Shown here: in pieces, positions 8,473 through 19,247 of the stretch | Layout: each line of letters starts with the position of its first letter | Position numbering within the stretch: the first letter of the stretch is position 1 | Assembly (NCBI GenBank): GCA_032718475.1 | Contig: JAUCBJ010007822.1 | Coordinates: forward strand, 180,382 to 244,381 | Length of the DNA: 64,000 nt | Direction: 5' to 3' | Source of the DNA: Nemertoderma westbladi | Lineage: Eukaryota; Xenacoelomorpha; Nemertodermatida; Nemertodermatidae | Position numbers and translations under genes: made by a program | Notes under the pieces: generated by a model | Told to the model about the DNA's origin: nothing | Databases searched by the model: none | Seen by the model: the letters and a program-made list of their open reading frames with translations, nothing else

Positions 8473-11400
8473 ATGTCTGACTCACAACAAACATTGTCAG
8501 ATAGTCTTTTAGAGGGTGTTAGAATGAGTATTAGACTTAGACAGCGTCTTAAAAGGATCTGTGACCAAGATCAAAGTATGGAACATCCCAGACCAAAGTC
8601 TAAGTCCCCTCCTACTGTGCGAAAGATCATCCCTCAAGTAGTAGTATCAGACCCTAGGCTAGTCCAACATCGTAGGTCTATCATAGGCACTCGAGCTCAG
8701 GTCAAGCGGGACCAAGAAGCAGCGGAACCTCAACAACCCGCGAGCCAAGAACTTACTTCTCAACAGCCCGATAGCTCCAGTAGTTCGGATACTGTTGAGC
8801 GGACGCCCGAACGCGGAGCGAAGATGGCGGATAAGGTTTATGATGAGCGGCCAACCTATGAAGAATCAACCGACGCCACTTCTTCCCAAGAAGAAAGCGA
8901 AGTGACAGCAGAGAAACCGCATAAGAGGGATGCTATTGACATCTATCTGTCAGACTATCAACGCTTTGTAGGAGATGAAGAGTTGAGGAGAAGGCTGGAG
9001 GGGCTTAGCCCTAATGGTGAAGGAACCAAGCTTGTGCTGGACGCAATCGATGCGGAACCAAGCTAAATTTGATGAACTCCTCCGCATCACTAAGGTTCAA
9101 GAAGAACAAGTAAAGAAAAAACGTATAGAAGATAGAAAGACAGCAGCAGCGGCAGTGGCAGCGGCAGAAGCGGATAGAAAAGCGGCAGCGGCAGAAGCAA
9201 AAGCGGCAGCTGCAGCAGTAGAAGCAGAAAGAAAAATAGCAGTGGCAGAAGCAGAACGGAGGGCATCTGAAGAGACAACCCAACTTGAGTTGGAAAATCT
9301 TCAAGAGAAGCAAGACAACTTCAGTAAACAGTTAACAGCTAGTAATATGCAGATGATGAATCGATCTACTCCCAAAAGACAAGGTTATACATCATCTGAG
9401 GAAGGCGATACCACCGATACTGAAGGCAAAGGAAATGGATCTCGTCTAAGCAGACGTAGAAGAACATCCCACCGTCAGAAATTGCCTGATTTGCCTCCAG
9501 CTGTTAGAAGGCAACTAAATAACACCAACTTAGGTAGTACAGAACCCACAGACCAAATAATTAAAATAGAAAGACTCCCTACTATAGTAGATGAGCCTGA
9601 AATAATTAGGCCTGTTCTTGAAATCACCCCTTCGGTGATAGACACACCTGTGCTCCCTGAAGCTACCTCTAAATTCCCTCTGCACAGCACTAAGCTACCT
9701 GTGCCCAGCAGAACAGCCCATGAGACAGTTCATGCCCTGGACTCCGAGCGAAATATTCATGATTTATCGCCCGTTGTCCCTCGTCCGCCCGCTACAACGT
9801 TGGCGACTCCCGCTTCGGCGGTCGAATGGGTGGACGAGGGACGGCGGGGGATGGATCTCCTGCTCGGGCAGATGCAGGAGACTGTTCAGCAATTCAAAGG
9901 CACAGTAAGGGAAAGTAGGTTAGAGTTGCAAAAGGTGCAGCAAAGTATCGCGTTAGAACGCGATAAATTAGTGAACACACAAAAGGGTATACCACCACCC
10001 CCTGTAACAATGTGTCAACCCGTTAGGTCTGAAGTATCCCATGCGCAAGGTGTGGAGCCTACACGCATCTATACTGCTAGCGAAGTAGAAACTCCTATAG
10101 TAAACCCTATTAAGGGTAATTATAAACCTGTTGATAATGATATCTCATCTAGACTTGATAATAATCCGAGAAACTTATATACCGATAATTCTCTATTCAA
10201 TAATACAATGGCCCAAGAAAGTTTTACACGTCAAATGGCTAGAACCGAAGCCCGGCAAGCGGTAAAGGTGGGAGAGATCGTCAAGTTTAATGGAGATGAG
10301 ATGAAATGGTTACCTTTTAATGAATATTACAAAGATAACATTCAGAACTCTGTACTATCCAACGGAGAGAAACTTAGATTTCTCATCGAGTGCTTGGAAG
10401 GACCTCCCAAGTCAATGGCGTTAAAATTTATTGGACATCCAGATGGATTAAGACAAGTTTGGGATACACTAAACATCAGGTATGGTAATAGGACTAACAT
10501 AGCTAGGTATTTATATGCGAAATTAATGGCGCCCCGAAAGTTTCTTAGCAGCGGGATTATAGAGTTTTCCGATGAGATTCAGGAGATCTGTAGACAACTA
10601 GATTGGTTAGGTAAGTCTCATGAATACCAGAATTCTATGGTTGTAGGAGCCTTAGCATCTACTTTACCAAAGGGTGGAGTAGGTACACGCTGGGACAAGA
10701 AGGTGTTATATATGATGGAACAGCAACAACGAGACCCTACCATGGCTGATCTCATGTCATTCCTAGATGGAGAAGTGAAATTACAGCTCCTAAAACAGTC
10801 TAGAGAGAAGACACCGGAAAGTAAGGTAAGTGAGAAACCCGTTTCTAGGAGAAGGGTAACACCAGTATGTTATACCGACGACGGTGAAAGCCAAACCTCT
10901 CAAGGAGAGGACAGCGGGAAAGACACTGACAGGTCTTATTATGTCAATAAAATGCCTAAAGATCAGGTAAGTAAATCCAAGTCTCGACCCAATGACAGAA
11001 GGGAACCGGTACAAAAAACCCCTCCTATGTCTCCTAAAAGAATTCAGGTGAGAAAGCCCGAGGAAAGAACAAGTGTGCACCACATAGCACAGGTTAAAGT
11101 AAGTAACATCAAGCCGAAATGTGTGCTGTGCGACGGGCCCCACCGTTTGAATGTGTGTGATGAATTCCTGAGGAAATCACTCGAGGATAGACGTGAAGTC
11201 ATGTGGGATAAGCGGTTGTGTTATAATTGCCTCAGACGAGGACACCAACGGCGAACCTGTTACTCCGACGCAAGGTGTGCAAAGTGCGGCGCAAAACATC
11301 ATATCTTGTTGCACACGGAATTCGAACGAAACAGCCCGAGTCAGGTAAGTGAGTCTGAACTACATGTCCAATTCAGTGATGTGAACGACACTGATCAATC

Positions 11401-12859
11401 TGAGATGGAAGGATTCTATACGGACGAATTCTCCGACCAAAACGAATCCTGTTACCTAATAAACACCACCGCAGTGTATCGAGCACTCGTGCATGAGAAA
11501 GACACAGACAGCGACCTTACCTTAACTACTTCTGATCAACAACCATCTTGGAAAGCGCCAACTTCCAATATAGGAATCCGAGAATTTCCTGTAGTCCAGT
11601 TACGGGTCCACGGACCTCAGAAGAGCTATATAGTGAACGCCCTCCTGGACTCCGGTAGCACAGGAACATTCATCGATAAAGAACTAGCCGAAGTCATCTT
11701 TGCTGGACAACCCAAGTTCCGAACCAAGCTAAACATGTCAGGGATCATGCAGGTTTGGAATTCTACTGTAGCTGCCGACTATTATATAGGTGAGTTGTCC
11801 ACTCCACAGGATAAACTAGGAGAATACAGTATAAGGTCAGTAAAAATGGTGGCAATAAAGAACTTCGCTACCACCCAAGTGGAACCTTATAATTGGGACG
11901 AAGATGATCATGTCCAACAACTTAACATCCCTAGATTCGACACCGATTATCCTGGAGTACAAATATTAATCGGTCAAAACGCGCATGAGGCGCTGGAGAC
12001 ATTAGAGAAACGACCTACTCAACCGCAACCACTTCAGACCTATGCGGTAAGAACTAGAGTAGGTTGGTACCTTACTGGACCTTCCCGAAGAACGCTCAGA
12101 GAAAGACTGCTTCAAGATCGCGTCTGCCAGGTGAGTGAATGGGAAGATGATACTAGTGAGGGAGACGACCCAACTGAGGGAACACCACACTCCTCAGATA
12201 ATGACAATCTTAACTCCAATGTAGATCAATGGAGATATTGCCCCAAGACGATGAATATAGCCGACATCGCTTCCAGAGGAGCAACTCCTCAAGAACTGAC
12301 AGATACTCCAGACCGGCTAGGTGAACCCGACTTCCTGAGTAAGGAGGATGAATGGCCTCCCCATCTTACTCCGACTGAGATTAGACCAGCCAAGGGAGCG
12401 GAGAAAGTCAAACCTAAAACCCGGACGGGTGGATCGGAGTTATTTGAACCCGGGATAGATCTGTCGGTATTACATATTGCCAGGGACGACGCCGTGGATC
12501 TGGACCTCCCCACCGCGAGTGGATCCTTCATGAAGATCAGAGGGAGCGATTGGAGCTCTGGAACATCAGACGTCTCGCAGGGACTCTTACCTCTCCTGCA
12601 GGGAGCGACGGACCACTATAGCTCCTGGAATCGGCTTTGTAACGCCGTCATATACTTTGAGCGATGTTTCTATCGTCACTATTCCAGGACGAAGAGGAAA
12701 CCTGGAATTGTATTCGGGATGCAGCGACTCAATCACCCAGTCGGTCGTTTGTGTTTACCGGAAGGGAATGGAGGACTCTCCGGAAACTGTGGAAGGCAAG
12801 ATTCTCTTCCCACGACCACCTCCCTAATCCTTCAAACATCTAGAGACTCCATAACGTAA
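8473..12859 (+). pseudogene. Element A ORF1: Gag-protease polyprotein with RT, RNase H and integrase deleted; frameshifted
   Basis: ATG at 8473. Order: charged N-terminus; Ala/Glu/Lys-rich coiled coil (about 9120-9310); a BEL/Pao Gag core (VKFNGDEMKWLPFNEYYKDN, 10270-10800); zinc knuckles (CVLCDGPHRLNVC, CYNCLRRGHQRRTC, CAKCGAKHH, 11119-11320); an aspartic protease (LLDSGSTGTFID, catalytic Asp codon 11648-11650). Where RT should follow, the frame jumps near 12220 to the tail of RNase H (WRYCPK, IADIASRG), then a scrap from before the integrase (YSSWNRL), then a short tail. The frame breaks near 9056: A2 has 14 more bases there, so this copy lost 14 bp between short GCGGAA-like repeats. Gag cannot be made whole from it. 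Confidence 0.88.
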
Positions 12860-14520
12860 CAACATATGGAGTGGGTGTGTGACTCTATTATTTTATATTA
12901 TTTTATTATTTTTATATTTCTGTATGTATTACTATGTAATTTTATTATAATCGTTTTCTTTAATTTTTATTTAAGTAGAATGTTATTTAGCGATTATTTA
13001 GTAGATTAGTGCAATATATTAGTGTTAATTACGTGCGTAATTACTTATAATATATGTAGAGCGACGGCAAGAAATAATTCTTTTTTTTCTTTCCTTACTG
13101 TCCGTATCATATTATAAATACGTGACTACAGTAAGATGAAATGTCCGTACTTATTAAAGTACAATAAAGCCACTACTATATTCAAGTATTATTGGTAGGC
13201 AGAGTATTAGGAATGCAAAGTTCAGATCCTCGTGTCTCGGCTAAACCAAGCTCTGGGTAGACCTTGGAAACGACTTGCCTCTTCACACTGACATTGCTTC
13301 GTGCGATATTGCTCTCATACCGTATATTAAATAATACATATAGTAGCGTGATGTCCCTTTAACAGTAGCGTATAATGCAAAATAAATCTGTTAAACCCTT
13401 TGACCATCTGTAATTCTAGTCGATTAAGATATCGCGGCACCCACCAATATACTTGAAAGACAAATTCTTGAATCAGTGGTTAACGTCCCCAGACAAGTTC
13501 TGGAATAAATCGGTGCCCATCTCAAATATTAATTATTTAATATTTGCAAATCTAATAAATCAAAATCTGTAAAATTCAGATCCTTCAACAATTCTAGTCA
13601 ATTAAGATATCGTAGCATTTACCGATATTCTTAAAAAGACAATTTTCATAGAATTAAGGATCTTGTGTCCCCAGACATGTTCTAGAATCAAAATATGTCA
13701 ATTTAATTATCAAATAATAAAATTTCAGGGAATAAATTTAAATTCATGCCTTTTAATGAATTTAATAAATTGCCATTTTTACGCAATTTATAACATTCCC
13801 AAAATTCCATTAATTAATAGATCAAGGGAGCGGAGATTTATCTTATTATGCGTATGAGTGTGCGCAAGTCTCCCAAACATAGTCAATAGCCGATAAAATT
13901 CATAAAGCCATGTATAAAACAGGACATTGACCATTAAAGAATTACTATTAAATAACATCCCAGATCTGTATGCATTGGAATTACCCTAATTCTACCGCTA
14001 GCTTTACATAATGTCACCATAGCAACAACCACGCTAGAATTAGAATTGAGTTAAAAGAACAATAGAAAGCTTGTCCCATTGAATAGCATAGGGAATAAAT
14101 AGCGCACTGCTAGTATCCAAGGATACATAATAATACAGTGACATTCTGGAAGGCACTGACTAACGGACAAGTGACCCGAGTGTGTGTAATTTGTGACAAG
14201 TTGTGTGTGTGGTATTTGTGAGTTTATAGGCGAATGTTACTACTAAGGTGTGTTTACAGTAGCGAGTCGCAATTGTGAAAGTAACCCTAACTCTCCAGTA
14301 AGAACCTGAGGTGTATCTAAGCCTTTGGGACGGACAGTTGAGTGACTTGTGCCGGTTGTCGTAGTCGTTGTGCGGCTACGTCGTTGGCGAAAGTACGGCG
14401 GCGACGACACATCGGCGCTGAGGATCTCGCACTGTCCGGGGGCTGATTGGGGTAGGCAGCGACGCTCGCTAGCCTAAATATAAACTCATTATAATATTAA
14501 TAAACTCATATATAGCAGAT
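12860..14520 (+). other. Element A AT-rich spacer between ORF1 and ORF2
   Basis: No ORF of note. Conserved in order in A2 (32257-34090) and A3 (48986-50721). Holds the direct repeat at 13411-13690. Confidence 0.6.
13411..13690 (+). repeat. Diverged 100-bp direct repeat (period ~180) ending in CCAGA-N5-TCTGG
   Basis: Each unit runs from TTCTAGTCGATTAAGATATCG to a block CCCCAGACAAGTTCTGG (unit 1) or CCCCAGACATGTTCTAG (unit 2), whose ends can pair. Both units are also present in A2 (about 33070-33365) and A3 (about 49815-50170). Confidence 0.6.
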
Positions 14521-15848
14521 ATGACGGAGTTGATAGAAGATGGTCTTGGTATCAGGGAGCGATATACTCTACTTTCAAGCGTTTGTTGATAGCTTGATAC
14601 GCGGTGATACTAGTCCAACTACTACGAAGGATGATGGTCGTTATATCGAACCTACGATTTCCTGGAAGTAACTTACGCGTGAATTGGACTATGGAAAATT
14701 CACCGCTCGCTACATGCATTGTAATGGCATGTATATGGACTTCTTAACCATTGGCCATTCTATCGATTTACACGATACGGACTATGTCGAACATATCCTA
14801 CCCAGAGGAGTCGAAACGATAAACCAAAATTCTAATGCGAAAATCCTATTCGAAATCGACTCGAAAGAAAAGACATTAAAGAAACAAATAAACGCGGTAA
14901 CTCCAACATATATTTGGAATTCTTGATAGAAGCATTGTAACAACAAATAAATATCATCCGCGTTTCCCCTACCAGACGTGCGTCTTTGGTATTATTACGA
15001 TAAATGCCCTAGACCCAGCCAATAAACGGAAAGACATAAACATCCACGGAAACGTTGTGTTAAACACAGTTGTGCTCGTTATATTTACTGGAGTTTCGAG
15101 CGAAACTTGTTTGACGTATCACCTATGCTCACTCGGCTCGAACGATCCTGGAGTAAACCTACGATCAGAGTCCCGGAATACTCGGTCAAACCTCCTCATT
15201 TCTTAGTTGGACCTCAGACCTGCGATCCTGGTGGTGTCGCGGATCCTCGCGGACTGTATTCACTGTTCAAAGATCTAGTGCTACCCTAACAATTATTCGG
15301 TAACACTCCGACAGTGATTTCTAGCTAGCCGCCCATCTTACCTAGCCGGATTGTGACGCGGACACCTAATATCACTATCCAACCGTATGGTCGTCCCCGT
15401 TTAACGCGATACAACCCTTCATCAAGGTGAAGGAGAGCGTTGTACGAAACGAGTTAAACGCTATTCTATAAAGATCAAAAAAGAAACCTGCGTTTGTTCA
15501 GATAAACGTAAGTTATAACAGTAAGTCCAATCGATAAACGAATTGGCCTTATCTCAGTTCGATTGGGAAATCTCGAAATCTAAGAAGATATCAAGCTTAG
15601 AAAACCCTATTCTCTGCGAGAGTTTTGGACGAACGTATCCCATGACAAGCGGAGGAAAATCAGCTCGAGGAGAAGCATATCGAAATGGACGAGACACCGA
15701 CCGTAAACCCAAACCTTCTAATGCAATTGTATTGCACCCTTTACCCAGGAGTTATAGCCTTTCTAGTAAAGTGGCTCGCCCCAAAGAGAAAAGGACTCTT
15801 GCTGGCCTCGGGAAACTGCGTGAACGCCGTCCGCGCAAGAAAAACTAA
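14521..15848 (+). pseudogene. Element A ORF2: accessory protein of unknown function, degenerate
   Basis: Starts ATG ACG GAG (MTELIEDGLGIRERY), ends in a Lys/Arg-rich tail (RPKEKRTLAG...) at the TAA 15846-15848. Recognisable blocks: LDYGKFTARYMHCNGMYMDF (14684 on), NLFDVSPMLTRLERSW (15107 on), LYSLFKDLVLP (to 15289). Several frameshifts and stops separate them. The same ORF occurs in A2 and, best preserved, in A3, so it is a real part of this family. It sits where BEL elements sometimes carry an env gene, but I see no signal peptide or transmembrane segment. I do not recognise the family. Confidence 0.6.
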
Positions 15849-15912
15849 CTGTTTAGAGTATCTTTATGTTTTAGAAACTGTGACTTTTATATTTTATAGA
15901 CTGAAAATCCCA

Positions 15913-15926
15913 TTTTCTGGGAGCGG
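15913..15926 (+). promoter_or_regulatory. Polypurine tract of element A
   Basis: TTTTCTGGGAGCGG directly abuts the 3' LTR tip TGTAAAAGC. The same 14 bases adjoin the A2 LTR (30850-30863) and the A3 LTR (47355-47368). Element B has TTTTCATGGAGCGG at the same place. Confidence 0.75.
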
Positions 15927-16537
15927 TGTAAAAGCTTTTGCTGAATTGCCCGGTTATTTTTCCTTATTTTTCCCGTAAAATACTCTGTAGTTGGTTTAAT
16001 AGGCGTAAGAGGCCGTATTATTGCTGTATCGGTGTTTTTAGAGGATCTAAGAGCTATTTCTTCCGTATGTGTACTGTGGAAGGCATAGTTGATGATTCTA
16101 TGGCAATTCCTTGACGCAAAAGGGGCTAGATACTCTTGAACAGTAGTTACTATGACGACGGTTAACAGCTGATATTCATACGTGTCGATTTTCTTTGTTC
16201 TACGGCATCTCTTAGTTCAGTCAACCTATCAGAGCGTTTTTACGGCTCTTGTACAGAAATTTCCGAGAAATCACGCAATGCTTTATGGGCAGTGTTATCA
16301 TTCTGTCCTGAGCCAGGAAGAACGGCTTTGGAATATTTTGTGCTGTTCTGCTTTTAGCCTAACACTAGTAGGCTTAATTATAAGGACATATATCCGTTAT
16401 CATAACACACTGTGCAACTCAATACTTACCTACTAACCTAACTCAACTGGGCAATGCATATATCTTGTTGTACATACTTTTATATTGTTATACTGCTATT
16501 TACTGTCGATTATTCATTATATGGTGATGAAATATTA
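15927..16537 (+). repeat. Element A 3' LTR, first 611 bp
   Basis: Matches 5081-5691 with about two substitutions and stops at the insertion point of element B. The rest is at 45366-45982. Confidence 0.95.
16533..16537. repeat. Target-site duplication of element B, left copy (TATTA)
   Basis: TATTA precedes B here and follows it at 45361-45365. Removing B and one copy restores the intact A LTR sequence seen at the 5' end. Confidence 0.9.
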
Positions 16538-16666
16538 TATAGAATTATATTCCCTAAATGCCGTGGATTTTCAAAATTTTATTTTTATTCGAATTAACTT
16601 TGCTAAAAGATTACTTTGAGTCCTCATTTGTATTTGTTCTATCATTTGTACGCCTATTGGTTAAGT

Positions 16667-16740
16667 GGTTCAGTAGCTCAGTCGGTAGAGCGTTGGAAAT
16701 TATATGTGTAGTAGGTATTGAGTTCGAATCCTAGTAAGTG
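16667..16740 (+). other. tRNA-like segment with Pol III A and B boxes inside the B LTR
   Basis: TAGCTCAGTCGGTAGAGC (16674-16691) is a perfect A box with a 4-bp D stem (GCTC/GAGC). AGTTCGAATCC (16721-16731) matches a B box except its first base. Anticodon and T stems pair poorly and the acceptor stem does not form, so this is not a working tRNA. It resembles a SINE head or a captured pseudo-tRNA. The 3' LTR copy (about 43588-43661) is identical. Confidence 0.6.
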
Positions 16741-16910
16741 CGAATTATTTTTTGTGCAGAATTTCAACTCATTTAAATTGACCGCTACAAATTAAATTGC
16801 ATTTGTCTGTACCAATGAGACTGTGGTTATTTGATTGTAACCAATGTCGTGCGAGTTATATATTTGCTGGACCAATAACTATCTTTAAAAACCTGTTAGA
16901 ACCTATAGAA

Positions 16911-16932
16911 CAATCGAGAATTTTCTCGATTG
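16911..16932 (+). repeat. 10-bp-stem hairpin upstream of the B TATA box
   Basis: CAATCGAGAA and TTCTCGATTG pair perfectly around TT, about 20 bp before the TATA box. Possibly a regulatory site; the 3' LTR carries it too. Confidence 0.6.
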
Positions 16933-16950
16933 ATTGCAGCACAAATTTGC

Positions 16951-16985
16951 TATATAAAGGTGCGATTTGTTCATTAGTTATTCTA
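16951..16985 (+). promoter_or_regulatory. Probable Pol II core promoter of element B
   Basis: TATATAAAG at 16951-16959, with TCATT at about 16981 at the usual initiator distance. AATAAA follows at 17074, as expected for a retroelement R region. Confidence 0.55.
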
Positions 16986-18439
16986 TCGTATATTCAATTG
17001 CTGATCTATCTTAACTTTCTGTCTTATTTCAGATTACATTGTTTGTTGTATAATAATTATTATTTGATTTTGTAATAAAAGTTAGAAATACTAGTCACAT
17101 CTGCCCTTTTCCTATCTGTTTTACTATGCTTCACCACGGTGAACCCAGCTAAGGGACAGGATGGCCGGCTAGAGATCGGGCCGCAGCAATGAACGGGAAC
17201 ATCAGGGGAATGTAGACAAGAGACAACCCGCAATACCATCTTGAGTTATTCGCCCATCGCCTGAAAGGTTAGACAGCGTTCGACGCCTTGCTACCTAAGC
17301 GTAAGACCAAAGATCAAAAGGTAGAAGTAGTGACACGCTGTAAGCCTAAAATTACATCTTAGGGACTGTACTGTTTTAATTCAGGAAAAAACCGCAGTAG
17401 ACCTTCATATTCCTACGGGGGAGGAGGGAGAGAGCAGGCAGAGATACTAGTACGCAGATAGGACGTGGGCACACCGGTACGAAGCATACACATTGGTAGG
17501 GTGCAGCAAACTGTACGCCTAACTCTTGGTAAGTGCAGGTGCGTTTGCGACTATTTGTAGTACAACGGTGTCCATTGCATCAGAACTTGTAGGCTAGGAG
17601 GGTTGCTGTGTTTCACCTGAATTAGGATTGTACCGTTCAGGCGGTAGGGCAGTTTACGACTAGGCGCAAATAAATTGAGGCTATTAGGGATATACTAACA
17701 TCTACCGTGTCCCCGCCAACGTCCTGATAGGAAGTTACCCAGCCTACCTAGGTGACTAAAATTCTAGATAAGAGCCAGGATAGCTATTAGTAACTGTACG
17801 CCTACAGTAGTAAACTAACACATCTCTTCTTAGTATTAGGGACCTGGTACCTAAAATTGCCGAATTCTGGGTGTAGCATTAACTTTATGCCTGAATTTGA
17901 GTCCTGGAAATACGCAAGAGGGGAAGGAACCTTATTATTCGTGAGTATTGGACCTACAAGTTACAAAATTAGAATATTTGTAAAATGCACACCGTACCCA
18001 GTAATTATATATGTGAAGGAGCAAAACTGCTTTGACCATTCAGAATTAACACACACGCGTTAGAAATTATTTACACCTCAAAATATATAAAATTAACTTT
18101 TGTCCGTACTGTGCTTTTCCCGCTAGTTAGACATCTCTGCCTCTGTACCTAGCTAGCGTCCCTTTCGCCCAACCATATAAATCACACCGCGGTAAAGTAT
18201 ACGAGCCCCTTAGTCCGTCAGTGAGTCAGCCTGATTTTAGGATTCGCTGCGCGGGATTTTGTTTTATCGAAGTTTGTCTGCTCGTAGACTGTTTTCTGCC
18301 TCACCGGTTATAAGAGATCGATACTGCAATATATTCGCTTACTTAGAGTTTACTGTTTTGGTGAGAAGGTCGGATTTATGATTTGATTCACAGACTTTAC
18401 AGTAGGATATTGCAGGTATTGTTACTGTCTCTTCCAATA

Positions 18440-19247
18440 GTAGGAATATGTTTTACTGAACTACGGTTCGGTAGGACTAAAGTTATTTGAAAATTTTGTA
18501 TTTTGAGGTAAAAGTTTACATTTGATTAGCTAAGTGCTAATATTTTGAAATAAAATTTGATTTAAACCGCGTGTAAAATATTTTGGATTTGAATACCGGT
18601 GTTTAAAAGGGTTTAAATACCATATTGTACCGGTACAAAATTTTCGTAAAAGTAAAACCTAACTCTTTTGTTTTTCAGGATTCAGAACTCATTTCTAGAC
18701 TGTAACGGGAGCAAGACCGTGTTTAGCAAGTTTGGGAGATAGATAACTCAACAACTTTGGTTGGGAAAATCGCGCTTCGTCCGCAACGCTGAAAACGGAA
18801 AGGTTCACGTCCGGTTTGTATCTGGGAATCTGTTTTTCTGGAGAATTATTGGAGTGGGTGAGTTCGAAAAGTTGCATAAATAAGTTAGGCATTACCGTAT
18901 TAGTTAAAATTATTGTGGGTTCCACTGTCTCAAGTATTTATGCATTCCGTATGATTTCTTTGTTCATTGCTGAATTAGTCCGTATTATTGTATTTAATTT
19001 ACCTTTTGATAACGCATATCGTTATCCGATTTATTTGTTATAAAATTGGCCGCTAGGCTAATTTTATTATATACTTATTCCGTGACATTTATTTGCTGTA
19101 AAATTGGCCGTCTAGGCTAATTTTATCCATCTGCTATAAAATCGGCCGGTAGGCTAATTTTATATGACTGTAATTAGTACCGTTTAGATATAAATACGGT
19201 AAACTCGATACTTTGACACTCACTTTACTTGACTTACAACTACCGAA
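18440..19247 (+). other. Element B leader (about 810 bp)
   Basis: Noncoding from the LTR end to the gag ATG. The first bases (GTAGGAATATG) give no obvious primer-binding site. The last 210 bp carry three tandem hairpins. Confidence 0.65.
19040..19163 (+). promoter_or_regulatory. Array of three tandem stem-loops in the B leader
   Basis: Three repeats of an approximately 28-nt palindrome: 19040-19067, 19098-19126 and 19136-19163. In the first, ATAAAATTGGCC pairs over 12 positions with GGCTAATTTTAT (one G-U) around GCTA. Loops vary (GCTA, GTCTA, GGTA) while stems are kept. The last ends 84 nt before the gag ATG. Candidate packaging, dimerisation or translational element. Confidence 0.65.

Larger units (their letters stand above)
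16538..18439 (+). repeat. Element B 5' LTR (1902 bp)
   Basis: Same length as the 3' LTR. Contains in order a tRNA-like segment with A and B boxes, a 10-bp-stem hairpin, a TATA box, an initiator-like TCATT and an AATAAA signal (17074-17079). This order implies U3 about 440 bp, R about 110 bp and an unusually long U5 of about 1.3 kb. A second TATA-like CATATAAATC near 18175 gives an alternative promoter. Confidence 0.94.

Noticed and set aside
16674-16731. A functional tRNA gene in the B LTR
   Set aside because: Acceptor, anticodon and T stems do not pair properly. Kept only as a tRNA-like segment.
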